Shown here piece after piece: positions 33,736 to 41,879 of a stretch of 64,000 bases of DNA (position 1 is its first letter; each line of letters starts with the position of its first letter). The stretch is taken from the NCBI RefSeq assembly GCF_000814025.1, contig NZ_JWLL01000003.1, forward strand, positions 421,597 through 485,596. Direction: 5' to 3'. A program made the translations under genes and the position numbers. This DNA is from Tateyamaria sp. ANG-S1. Lineage in GTDB: Bacteria > Pseudomonadota > Alphaproteobacteria > Rhodobacterales > Rhodobacteraceae. The notes below the pieces were generated by a model. The model made no database searches. It was not told the DNA's origin and saw nothing but the letters and a program-made list of their open reading frames with translations.

Positions 33736-34170
33736 ATGGATATCAGACAGATCACGCCCGCCTACTTCGTTGCCCCGCAACTGGACCCAGCGGACATGCC
33801 GGACATCGCGGCGGCCGGGATCAAAACCGTGATCTGCAACCGGCCCGATATCGAAGTCCCACCAGCGTTCCAGGCCGATGCGCTTGAGGCAGCAGCCCTG
33901 GCCGCCGGCCTCGCCTTTCACCGCCTGCCCCTGACGCACCAGACCATGACGCCCGACAACGTGGCCCAACACATGGCGTTCGCCGAAGACACGGACACAC
34001 CCGTTCTGGCCTATTGCGCCTCGGGCACGCGGTCGACGGTGGTGTGGTGTCTGGGCCAAGCCGGGCGCATGTCGTGTGACGACATCCTGCGCACAGCGCG
34101 CGAAGGGGGCTACGACCTCGACGCGCTGCGGCCCACGATCGAAGCCATCGCAGCGCACAAAAACGGCTAA
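33736..34170 (+). CDS. TIGR01244-type sulfur transferase / DUF442 phosphatase-like protein
   Basis: A 144-residue protein with the fold of tyrosine phosphatases: AYCASGTRSTVVW (residues 93-105) is the C-x5-R loop with the catalytic Cys. The N-terminal ITPAYFVAPQLDPADMPDIA is typical of the DUF442/BLH family, found alone or joined to persulfide dioxygenases. It is thought to act in sulfide or persulfide handling. Substrate unproven. Confidence 0.82.
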   Translation: MDIRQITPAYFVAPQLDPADMPDIAAAGIKTVICNRPDIEVPPAFQADALEAAALAAGLAFHRLPLTHQTMTPDNVAQHMAFAEDTDTPVLAYCASGTRSTVVWCLGQAGRMSCDDILRTAREGGYDLDALRPTIEAIAAHKNG

Positions 34171-35366
34171 CCGTTGCCCGCAGCCAGATCGGGCAGATCC
34201 GCAAGGTCCGGCAAGTCAGCCAAATCCGGCAGATCATCAAGATCCGGCAAATCGGTCAGAGCAGGCAGGTTCTCCGTTACATCGGCCGCCGGTTGTTCAT
34301 CGGCAATGGATGCAGGCACATCGACAGCGACCGGATCAGGGGTGTAGACGGCAATTGGCACGTCTGCCTCCATCTCGGGCGCGGCCACTTTCGGGTCTTC
34401 ATCCCGCCGTGCCGGCCCCTGGATTTCCTCGACATCCGGCATGTCCACCAACGGCTCGTCAGAGGCACGGCGCAAAGGTTGCGACGCATGGCTCGGCTTG
34501 CGCTGCGGCTTGACGGCGCGCACGCCATTCACGTGACCAACAATACCCCGGCCCACGATACGCCCCGTACTGGTGACGATCTGCACATTTGGAAAAGCGC
34601 CCGGGGTCAAGGGCAGCTCATCGCCGGGCTTCATGCGTTGCAATGCGCCAAGCGGCAGATTCAGATGGCACAGAACCATCTTCAGATCAGCGTTCAGCGC
34701 CATAACAGTGTCAGTCATCGCCGACTGGGTTGACGCCTCTTCAGGGGCATCCTCGCCCGGGACTTGATCCAGCGGATCGGGCAAAGGCAGAACAAACAGG
34801 ACATCCCCCTGCCGCGCGCCCCGGGCAATGTCGATGGTCAGTCGAACAAGCGCGTATTCCTGCGCATCAAGCGCCATGGCAAGCGTGCGTGCATCCTCGG
34901 CCTTGGCCCCAAAACGGTAACCATCAACCAAAGTCCTGTCGTCCGGATCATCCAACACCGGCGCGATCCGTTCGAACAACATATCAATCAGGGGCGCACA
35001 GATCGCAGCATCGGTACGGGTCATGGCTCGCGCGCTGCCCTTGTCCGGTTGGACACTGCCCATAGTCTGTTGCTGAATCAGACCGCCAACCAAAACCGGA
35101 TCAAATGCAGCAGCACCCGCATGCCCGTCCGGTCCATCCAGCAGCATGAGAAGCGCATCATCGTTAAACTGGCCCTCGATCTGGTCACCAGACGCTTTGT
35201 CAACGACCGCACCAATCACCGCCATGGGCAGGTCCATCAGCGCATCCGCCACCTTGGCCACGGTCAGGCGCATCGCCTTGGGCAGCGTCATGGCCCGCGC
35301 CTGACGCACATCCCGCCCCGCCGCAGCGATGCGTCCCAAAACACTTGTATTCGCTGTCTCGCCCAT
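34167..35366 (-). CDS. FliM/FliN-like flagellar C-ring protein
   Basis: A 399-residue protein. Residues 1-230 resemble the middle domain of flagellar switch proteins (LPMAVIGAVVDKASGDQIEGQ, FDPVLVGGLIQQQTMG). Residues about 231-290 are a SpoA (FliN-type) domain: DLKMVLCHLNLPLGALQRMK, VGRGIVGHVNGVRAVK. The tail of about 80 residues is acidic, Pro/Asp-rich and ends in five tandem copies of DLPDL(A/D). No other flagellar gene is in the window, so either it is a dispersed flagellar gene or a paralogue. It overlaps the preceding gene's end by 4 bases. Confidence 0.75.
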   Translation of the reverse strand: MGETANTSVLGRIAAAGRDVRQARAMTLPKAMRLTVAKVADALMDLPMAVIGAVVDKASGDQIEGQFNDDALLMLLDGPDGHAGAAAFDPVLVGGLIQQQTMGSVQPDKGSARAMTRTDAAICAPLIDMLFERIAPVLDDPDDRTLVDGYRFGAKAEDARTLAMALDAQEYALVRLTIDIARGARQGDVLFVLPLPDPLDQVPGEDAPEEASTQSAMTDTVMALNADLKMVLCHLNLPLGALQRMKPGDELPLTPGAFPNVQIVTSTGRIVGRGIVGHVNGVRAVKPQRKPSHASQPLRRASDEPLVDMPDVEEIQGPARRDEDPKVAAPEMEADVPIAVYTPDPVAVDVPASIADEQPAADVTENLPALTDLPDLDDLPDLADLPDLADLPDLAAGNG

Positions 35367-35459
35367 AACCTCCGCCGTTTCTACGGCCTGCAGATGCAGC
35401 CCCGGTGTAAGAGCGATAGGTTACCAAGCGCTTTATGCGCGCCAAGGTTTTGATAATCC

Positions 35460-38141
35460 TTACTGAGCTGCCAGCGCCACCTGACCCGGTAGATGGACGA
35501 TAAAGGCGTTGCCATCCGCGCGGGACTCATAGGTAATGTCGCCGCCCAGCCGGGCCATGATTTCGCGACAGATCGCAAGGCCAAGGCCCGCGCCCGATCC
35601 ATCCTTGTCGTTGATGCGCGAAAACTTCTCGAAAATCAGGGCCCTTGCGTCGGCAGGAATAGGTGTGCCGTTATCGTGGAAGACGACCTGCAAGCCGCCG
35701 TTGTGTTGCAGCACCGTTACGGTCAGGGATGGCTCGGCTGCTGTGCAATACTTCTGCGCGTTCGTGATCAGGTTGATAAAGACCTGGCGCAGCCTGTCCA
35801 GATCCGTGCACAGCGGCACGTCCGTATCGGCCCCAACATGATCAATCCGCAGCGGCGTTGTATGCGCGCCGCCCGCCGACAAAAGCGCCCGTTCGATCAC
35901 GGCATGAAGGTTCCCGTGCTCCAGGTTCAGACTGACCTGACCATTTTCCAACACGCTGAGGTCCAGCAGATCATCGAGCAACCGGGTCAGGCGTATCGTC
36001 TCGCCATGGATGATAGATGCGTATTTCGTCTTGTCGGCCTGATCCAGTTTATCGGTATCGCGCAGGATTTCGGAAAAGCTGCGGATCGAGGTCATGGGCG
36101 TGCGCAACTCATGACTGATCTGGCCCAGAAACGCATCCTTTTGCACCGACAGCGCCGTCAGCTTCTGGTTCGCCTCGCGCAACTGCCGCGCCGTGCGGCT
36201 CAGTTCGGCTGATTTGGCTTCGAGCCTGTTCGAATACTCCAGGATTTGCGCGGATTCGTCCGCCACAGCCATCAGATCCTCGACCGACACGGATGTACCG
36301 CCCACAAGCTGGCTGATCATCGCGTGCGCGGTGGCCGACCCGACAGAACCCGCCAACTCGCGCTCCAGCGTTTGTAGAAAGCCCTGGGTCGGTTCGGGCA
36401 GATGACCTGTCAGCCCTTGTCGCTGCGCCTCGGCCCGGAACAGTGCCAGTGCATCCGCTGGGCCCAGGATGCGTTGTGCCATGATCATCAGATCTTCGGA
36501 TGTGGCCAGGGCCGCATCCCATCCACGGGCCTGGGTCGAGTGGTCAAAGATGTTGACGAATTGTGCGCCCTGCAACCGCTCAAGCGGCGTTGGAAATGTG
36601 ACAAGGGACACCGCAATGAAAACGGCCGTGTTCAGGCTCAGTGACCAGACCATCGCATGGACCGTGGGGTCTATTCCCTCGATCCCGAACAGGGCCTGCG
36701 GGCGCAACCACGGCAGTCCGCCGATCCCCTGCTCGAAGACCGCGGCGCTCAGAACTGCATCCGGACCGAAGCTCGGCAGAAGCGAACTGAACACCCAGAC
36801 CGCAAACCCGACCAGCAGACCGGTCAAGGCCCCCCAGCGCGTCGCCCCCCGCCAGAAAATGCCGCCCAGCATGGCGGGTAAAAACTGCGCCACCCCCACG
36901 AAAGAGATCAGGCCAATCGCCGCCAGCGCCGCCCCGCCGCCCGAAAGCCGGTAATAGATGTAACCAAAGAAGATGATCATCAGGATCGACGCGCGCCGCG
37001 CCAGGATCACGACATTGCGCACATCGCCCGATACCTGCGCCCCTTCGGCCTGCGTGCTCAGCCACACGGGCATGACCACGTGGTTCGACACCATCGTCGA
37101 CAGCGCAAGTGTCGCCACGATGACCATGGAGGTGGCCGACGAAAAGCCGCCCAGGAACGACAGCGTCGCCAGTCCTCCCTGCCCTTCGGCCAGGGGCACG
37201 GTCAGCACGAACAGGTCGGGGTTTGATCCCGCAGGCAGGATGTCGAGGCCAACAACGGCAATCGGCACGACAAACAGGCTCATCAACATCAGGTAGAGCG
37301 GAAAGGCCCAGCTGGCGATCTGCAGGTGCCGCTCGTCCTCATTCTCGACCACCATGACCTGAAACATGCGCGGCAGGGCCAGGAAGGCCGCCGCCGACAG
37401 CATGGTCAGCGCGGCCCAGCGGCTGCGGTCCATGCTCCACTCGCCGATGCTGGAGTTGTCGATCCGCTCCATCATCGGCCCGATGCCGCCAGCAATGCCC
37501 CACACGACGAAGATACCAACAGCGAGCAACGCGACCAGCTTGACCACCGCTTCGACGGCAATGGCGATGACCACACCATCATGGCGTTCGTTGGCGTTCA
37601 GGTTGCGGGTGCCAAAAAGCACGGTGAACAACACCAACCCTCCCGCCACCCAGAACGCGGCGGTCTGCTGGCTCAGGCTGTCGGGCTGGCCGGTCTCGGA
37701 AAAGATCGACAGGGACAGGGTCACGGACTGCAATTGCAGGGCGATATACGGCGTGACCCCGATGACAGCCATCACGGTCACAACAATGGCCAGCAGGTTC
37801 GACTTACCATACCGGGCCGAGATCAGGTCAGCCACCGATGTGGCCCGTTGGGCCCGCCCGATCCGCACCAGCTTGCGCAGCACCCACCACCAGCCGATCA
37901 TCACCAGGCTCGGGCCCAGATAGATGGTGACGAACTCCATCCCGGACCGGGCCGCGTATCCGACGGCACCATAAAACGTCCAGGCCGTGCAGTAGATCGA
38001 CAGGGACAGGGTGTAGACGGTGGGCGAGCGCAGCCAACTGCCCTTGCCCCGTATGGAGGCGCGTTCGGCAAAAAAGGCGATGGCGAACAGAAAGGCCACG
38101 TAAACCAGGCTGACGCCAAGCAACTGGTTGACCGAGATCAT
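35460..38141 (-). CDS. Sensor histidine kinase with sodium:solute symporter domain
   Basis: An 893-residue hybrid of the CbrA/CrbS kind. Residues about 1-520 are an SSS-family transporter with about 13 membrane helices. A linker follows, then a helix with the phospho-acceptor His in GQISHELRTPM (about residue 675) and an ATPase domain with NAQKYC and GAGLGLAICREIM. CrbS/CbrA proteins control acetate or amino-acid use, sensing transport flux or substrate. The gene overlaps the small membrane gene upstream by 4 bases (ATGA), the last of three coupled genes. Confidence 0.9.
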   Translation of the reverse strand: MISVNQLLGVSLVYVAFLFAIAFFAERASIRGKGSWLRSPTVYTLSLSIYCTAWTFYGAVGYAARSGMEFVTIYLGPSLVMIGWWWVLRKLVRIGRAQRATSVADLISARYGKSNLLAIVVTVMAVIGVTPYIALQLQSVTLSLSIFSETGQPDSLSQQTAAFWVAGGLVLFTVLFGTRNLNANERHDGVVIAIAVEAVVKLVALLAVGIFVVWGIAGGIGPMMERIDNSSIGEWSMDRSRWAALTMLSAAAFLALPRMFQVMVVENEDERHLQIASWAFPLYLMLMSLFVVPIAVVGLDILPAGSNPDLFVLTVPLAEGQGGLATLSFLGGFSSATSMVIVATLALSTMVSNHVVMPVWLSTQAEGAQVSGDVRNVVILARRASILMIIFFGYIYYRLSGGGAALAAIGLISFVGVAQFLPAMLGGIFWRGATRWGALTGLLVGFAVWVFSSLLPSFGPDAVLSAAVFEQGIGGLPWLRPQALFGIEGIDPTVHAMVWSLSLNTAVFIAVSLVTFPTPLERLQGAQFVNIFDHSTQARGWDAALATSEDLMIMAQRILGPADALALFRAEAQRQGLTGHLPEPTQGFLQTLERELAGSVGSATAHAMISQLVGGTSVSVEDLMAVADESAQILEYSNRLEAKSAELSRTARQLREANQKLTALSVQKDAFLGQISHELRTPMTSIRSFSEILRDTDKLDQADKTKYASIIHGETIRLTRLLDDLLDLSVLENGQVSLNLEHGNLHAVIERALLSAGGAHTTPLRIDHVGADTDVPLCTDLDRLRQVFINLITNAQKYCTAAEPSLTVTVLQHNGGLQVVFHDNGTPIPADARALIFEKFSRINDKDGSGAGLGLAICREIMARLGGDITYESRADGNAFIVHLPGQVALAAQ

Positions 38142-38419
38142 GACCCCGGGTCCGCCCGATCACGCTCGCCGATGAACCACCACAAGACAGCGGCGGCCAG
38201 GATCAAAAGCATCCAGACGACGAAGACATAAGTGACTGCACTCGACATCGCGACAGGTGTTGGATCGGCCGGATGATCGCCACCGCTTGGCCAGAACACC
38301 GGCAGCAGCCACAGCAGCACCCCAACGATGGGCAACAAATGCAAGGCATCCATCAACCGACGACGGCGATAGCTGCGCTTTTCCAGAAACAGGGTCGCGT
38401 TGGGGGTCTGGTCGCTCAT
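38138..38419 (-). CDS. Small membrane protein between receiver and kinase genes
   Basis: A 93-residue protein with two membrane helices (residues about 25-44 and 62-83) and short basic and acidic ends. ATGA overlaps link it to both neighbours. Symporters such as ActP are often paired with small two-helix partners (DUF485, DUF4212). This protein is most likely the matching partner of the kinase's transporter domain; that is inference from context. Confidence 0.65.
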   Translation of the reverse strand: MSDQTPNATLFLEKRSYRRRRLMDALHLLPIVGVLLWLLPVFWPSGGDHPADPTPVAMSSAVTYVFVVWMLLILAAAVLWWFIGERDRADPGS

Positions 38420-38790
38420 TGTGCAAGCTGCACAAGGTCACGGACCGCCGTCATCACCTCTGTGTTGGAAAACGGCTTGGTCATGAAGCGGCTGACCCCG
38501 GCACGCTCGGCCAGCTCACGATCCCGACCCTGACCGCGTGCGGTTAGCATCAGGATGGGCAACCGGGTAAATTCCGGATCGGCACGCAGCTCTGTCAGAA
38601 TGTCGATGCCGTTCTTGCCGGGCAACATGTAGTCCAACACCACAAGGTCGGGCTTCATGGCACGGACCTTGTCGACCGCCGTTGCACCATCTGAATGGGT
38701 ATCCACCTTCCACCCCTCGCGGCTCAGCAGAAACTGGATCGCCTCTATAATATTAATCTCGTCTTCGACGAGCAGAACATGCTTGCCCAT
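38416..38790 (-). CDS. Single-domain response regulator (CheY-like)
   Basis: A 124-residue stand-alone receiver domain. VLLVEDE holds the acidic pocket, VVLDYMLPG holds the phospho-accepting Asp (about residue 54), LMLTARG the Thr and MTKPF the Lys. With no DNA-binding domain it must act through another protein. It is the first gene of the operon with the small membrane protein and the kinase. ATG 38,790 was chosen over an upstream extension because the receiver fold starts directly there. Confidence 0.9.
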   Translation of the reverse strand: MGKHVLLVEDEINIIEAIQFLLSREGWKVDTHSDGATAVDKVRAMKPDLVVLDYMLPGKNGIDILTELRADPEFTRLPILMLTARGQGRDRELAERAGVSRFMTKPFSNTEVMTAVRDLVQLAQ

Positions 38791-38880
38791 GTCTGCGTCT
38801 CCTCCCCAAATCGCGCAGGCCGGAGGCTGTTTCGCTCTTTGGACCCCGCCCGTCAACTATGTGCGCAATTGGCAGACCTG

Positions 38881-40188
38881 TCAAAAACCAGTGAAACCAT
38901 CGCTCAGGATTGATGGCTCGCGGCGGCCACGGCACCCGGAGCGGGGACAGATATGGCAAGCTGATCCCACCTCCTCGGTTGGCAGATCATGCGCACCCGG
39001 CATGTCCGGACTGGGCAGGATCAGCATCGTCGCCTCCAGCAGCGGGGGCGCGTTCAAGACGACAGGACCTACCGGTTCGGCGGCGGCAAAACAGTCAAAG
39101 ACGGCATTGTCGCGGGTGGGCATCTGAACGCGCGCCCGAATGACCTGCCCGGGCTGGCCCATCACCTGAAACAGCGGCCACAGCGGACACGCAGCGCCAT
39201 GTCGCGGAATGGCAAAGCCTTCGGTATCCTTGCGAAACAGTAGGCTGCCTGCCCGATCTGCCACCACCAACCCAGCGTCCAGGGTCGGCACCGTCGCCAG
39301 ACGACGCATGATATGCGGCACCGACACACCAAAATGCGCGGCCAGGGCGATCACATCTGGACCGTGTACAGACAGCGCACCCTTCAGATCAGCCAAACCC
39401 ACCTCCGCACTGTCGCGTACCATACGGTCAAGGATCGTGCGGGCCAGATGACGCGACTGGGCGGAGGCAAGCTCGGGCGCCTGCCCGACAATGCTCTCCG
39501 GATCCTGCGCTCCGCTTTCAAACGCCTCCAGCGTCTGCGCATGCGCCGAAAGGAATGCAGCCACCTCTTCCTGCGGTGAACCCGACGGGGCAGCCTCCCC
39601 GGTTTCGGCATCCAGAAAACCGACCAGCGCCTTCGAACTGTCCGCCAAACGGCGGCTGTCTGCATCGATATTGGCATGGAAGCGGTCGCGCCACTCGGCG
39701 GTAATGGTCTTGTCCTCGGCCAGAATGGACGCGGTGGACCGGATGGACGCGGCAGTCGACAACACCTCGTGCACGGACGCGGCCAGTTCGGGGTCATGCG
39801 CCAGCCGGTCGCTCAGTGTTTCGACCGTGCGCTGCAAATCGGCGATCTTGCGATGGGCCGCCGCCAGCGCCTCCGCCCAACCGGGGAAGCGACCGGCGAA
39901 TTCCTCGGCCCGCGCACTCTCATCTTCCGGCAGGCGCGCGCGTTGGGCGGCCTCCTGCAACGCGGCAATTAGCGCGGCCTCGGCACCCTCGCTCAGCACA
40001 GTGGGTTCAACGTCCAGCGCTGCAGCAATGTCCAACAGCAACTTGCCGCCGATTCTGCGGCGATTGTGCTCGATCAGGTTCAAATAGGACGCGGATATAC
40101 CTATCTGTTTGGCAAGATCGGACTGTTTAAGTCCCCCCATGGCGCGTCGCTCGCGAATTCGCGTGCCTGTCAATGCGTCCCGCGCCAT
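38881..40188 (-). CDS. ScfR-type short-chain fatty acyl regulator
   Basis: A 435-residue XRE-family regulator: helix-turn-helix residues about 10-65 (LKQSDLAKQIGISASYLNLIE), a central helical region, an IrrE/ImmA-like part (LAAHFGVSVPHIMRRLATVP) and a C-terminal domain (PLWPLFQVMGQPGQVIRARV) with Cys residues in HICPRSGCRGRRE. This is the RamB/ScfR family, known to control acetate, propionate and glyoxylate-type metabolism. A longer start at 40,242 exists, but ATG 40,188 has AGGGGA upstream. It is divergent from the ABC transporter genes and shares the 230-base promoter region with them. Confidence 0.9.
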   Translation of the reverse strand: MARDALTGTRIRERRAMGGLKQSDLAKQIGISASYLNLIEHNRRRIGGKLLLDIAAALDVEPTVLSEGAEAALIAALQEAAQRARLPEDESARAEEFAGRFPGWAEALAAAHRKIADLQRTVETLSDRLAHDPELAASVHEVLSTAASIRSTASILAEDKTITAEWRDRFHANIDADSRRLADSSKALVGFLDAETGEAAPSGSPQEEVAAFLSAHAQTLEAFESGAQDPESIVGQAPELASAQSRHLARTILDRMVRDSAEVGLADLKGALSVHGPDVIALAAHFGVSVPHIMRRLATVPTLDAGLVVADRAGSLLFRKDTEGFAIPRHGAACPLWPLFQVMGQPGQVIRARVQMPTRDNAVFDCFAAAEPVGPVVLNAPPLLEATMLILPSPDMPGAHDLPTEEVGSACHICPRSGCRGRREPSILSDGFTGF

Positions 40189-40247
40189 GCGCCATTCCCC
40201 TGCGTTTGTCAGCCATTTCAACGCTTTTCTGCGCTGCGACATAAGAA

Positions 40248-40290
40248 AGTTTACAAAGTATACCGCTGTATTGTGCAGATGTTTACAAAA
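40248..40290. promoter_or_regulatory. Two copies of a RamB-like site
   Basis: AGTTTACAAAG at 40,248-40,258 and TGTTTACAAAA at 40,280-40,290 lie in direct orientation, 32 bases apart (about three helical turns). They differ in one key base from the RamB consensus A(A/G)TTTGCAAA as I recall it. Their place directly upstream of the scfR gene fits autoregulation. Confidence 0.55.
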
Positions 40291-40314
40291 TAATTCTGCG
40301 AAACAAGGGGTTTA

Positions 40315-40358
40315 TTGCGCAATTTTCCAACCATACGCGATAGTGGCTTTGCACAAAG
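40315..40358. promoter_or_regulatory. Palindromic motifs before the ABC transporter operon
   Basis: TTGCGCAA (40,315-40,322) and CTTTGCACAAAG (40,347-40,358) are palindromes 60-100 bases before the binding-protein ATG. The second holds the TTTGC core of the RamB/ScfR motif in both directions, so it could be an operator of the divergent promoter. Confidence 0.4.
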
Positions 40359-40417
40359 TGCGCGCGCGGCCCGGTTGAGGAGCAGGACCGCGCATTTCAA
40401 CAAATGGGAGGATATTC

Positions 40418-41755
40418 ATGTCCAAAACGAATCTGACTCGTCGTGGCGTGCTCAAGACGGGTGCCGTCGCGGGTGCAGGCTTTGCCGCTCCGACGATCTT
40501 CACGGCGCAGTCGGCCGCTGCTTTCACGAACGAGCCCACCGGCTCTTCCGTGACGCTGGGCTTCAACGTGCCGCAGACCGGCCCCTACGCTGACGAAGGT
40601 GCGGACGAACTGCGCGCCTACGAACTGGCGGTCGAACACCTGAACGGTGGCGGCGATGGCGGCCTGATGAACACCTTCTCGTCCAAGGCCCTGCAAGGCA
40701 ACGGTATCCTGGGCAAGAAAGTCGAATACGTCACAGGCGACACGCAGACCAAGTCTGACGCCGCCCGCGCATCGGCCCGCTCGATGATCGAAAAAGACGG
40801 TGCTGTGATGATCACCGGCGGCTCGTCCTCGGGCGTGGCCGTGGCCGTGCAAGCGCTCTGCCAAGAGGCAGGCGTGATCTTTATGGCGGGTCTGACCCAC
40901 TCGAACGACACCACCGGCAAGGACAAGAAAGCAAATGGCTTCCGCCACTTCTTCAACTCCTACATGTCCGGTGCGGCCCTCGCGCCGATCCTGGCCAACA
41001 ACTACGGCACGGATCGTAAAGCCTACCACCTGACGGCTGACTACAACTGGGGCTACACGACCGAAGAAGCCGTGCGCACCTCGACCGAAGCCATGGGTTG
41101 GGAAACCGTCGCCGCCGTGAAAACGCCGCTGACACAAACCGACTTCTCGTCCTACATTGCGCCGGTTCTGCAATCGGGTGCCGACGTGCTGGTTCTGAAC
41201 CACTACGGCGGCAACATGGTGAACTCGCTGACCAACGCGGTTCAGTTCGGCCTGCGTGACAAGCTGGTGAACAACAAGAACTTCGAGATCGTGGTTCCGC
41301 TCTACTCCCGCCTGATGGCGAAGGGTGCGGGTGCCAACGTGAAGGGGATCTTCGGCTCCACGAACTGGCACTGGTCGCTGCAAGACGAAGGCTCCAAGGC
41401 GTTCGTCAAATCATTCGGCACCAAGTACGGCTTCCCGCCGTCGCAGGCGGCACACACCTGCTACGTTCAGGCCCTGCTCTATGCAGACGCCGTGGAACGT
41501 GCCGGGTCGTTCAACCCTTGTGCGGTTGGCGAAGCGCTCAAGGACTTCCAATTCGACGGCATGGGCAACGGCCCAACGCTCTATCGTGGCGAAGACCACC
41601 AGTGCTTCAAGGACGTGCTGGTCGTGAAAGGGAAAGAGAACCCGACATCCGAGTTCGACCTTCTCGAAATCGTGGAAGTCACGCCGGTCGAGCAGGTCAC
41701 CTACGACGCATCGATCTTCGGTGGCGAGCTGGGGTCCTGCAACCCGGGCGCGTAA
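40418..41755 (+). CDS. ABC transporter substrate-binding protein (branched-chain amino acid/amide type, Tat signal)
   Basis: A 445-residue periplasmic binding protein. LTRRGVLKTGAVAGAG (residues 5-20) is a twin-arginine signal ending near AQSAAAF, so it should be exported folded through Tat. The mature part has GFNVPQTGPYADEG near residue 45, VTGDTQTKSDAARASAR near 105 and AVAVQALCQEAGVIFMAG near 145, as in LivK/UrtA-type proteins. GGGAGGATATT precedes the ATG. Substrate is not predictable (amino acid, urea or amide). It heads the operon; a 9-base hairpin after it may boost its message over the permease genes. Confidence 0.88.
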   Translation: MSKTNLTRRGVLKTGAVAGAGFAAPTIFTAQSAAAFTNEPTGSSVTLGFNVPQTGPYADEGADELRAYELAVEHLNGGGDGGLMNTFSSKALQGNGILGKKVEYVTGDTQTKSDAARASARSMIEKDGAVMITGGSSSGVAVAVQALCQEAGVIFMAGLTHSNDTTGKDKKANGFRHFFNSYMSGAALAPILANNYGTDRKAYHLTADYNWGYTTEEAVRTSTEAMGWETVAAVKTPLTQTDFSSYIAPVLQSGADVLVLNHYGGNMVNSLTNAVQFGLRDKLVNNKNFEIVVPLYSRLMAKGAGANVKGIFGSTNWHWSLQDEGSKAFVKSFGTKYGFPPSQAAHTCYVQALLYADAVERAGSFNPCAVGEALKDFQFDGMGNGPTLYRGEDHQCFKDVLVVKGKENPTSEFDLLEIVEVTPVEQVTYDASIFGGELGSCNPGA

Positions 41756-41770
41756 GCCATTGAAAATGCT

Positions 41771-41794
41771 GGGTGGGCCGCGATTGGCCCACCC
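41771..41794 (+). terminator. Intercistronic hairpin after the binding-protein gene
   Basis: GGGTGGGCC and GGCCCACCC form a perfect 9-base stem with a 6-base loop, followed by TTCCCT, not a long T-run. This is 16 bases past the stop of the binding protein. It probably attenuates transcription or protects the 3' end of the first cistron. Confidence 0.65.
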
Positions 41795-41835
41795 TTCCCT
41801 GGCGCGATCCCAGGCATTCCAAAATTTAACATAAC

Positions 41836-41854
41836 ATGTCCCACCGTGGGACAT
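41836..41854. promoter_or_regulatory. Perfect palindrome between binding-protein and permease genes
   Basis: ATGTCCCACCGTGGGACAT reads the same on both strands apart from a single centre base, 26 bases before the permease start. It could be an operator of an internal promoter or a second RNA hairpin close to the ribosome site. Confidence 0.55.
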
Positions 41855-41879
41855 CTGACCCAACCCAGAGGTTCGGCCG

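Noticed and set aside
34764-35453. A 229-codon plus-strand frame opposite the FliM-like gene
   Set aside because: Shadow of the minus-strand gene; Arg/His/Gln-rich without motifs.
40397-41383. A 328-codon minus-strand frame opposite the binding-protein gene
   Set aside because: The plus-strand protein is clearly real; the antisense frame is His/Gly/Val-rich without recognisable motifs.
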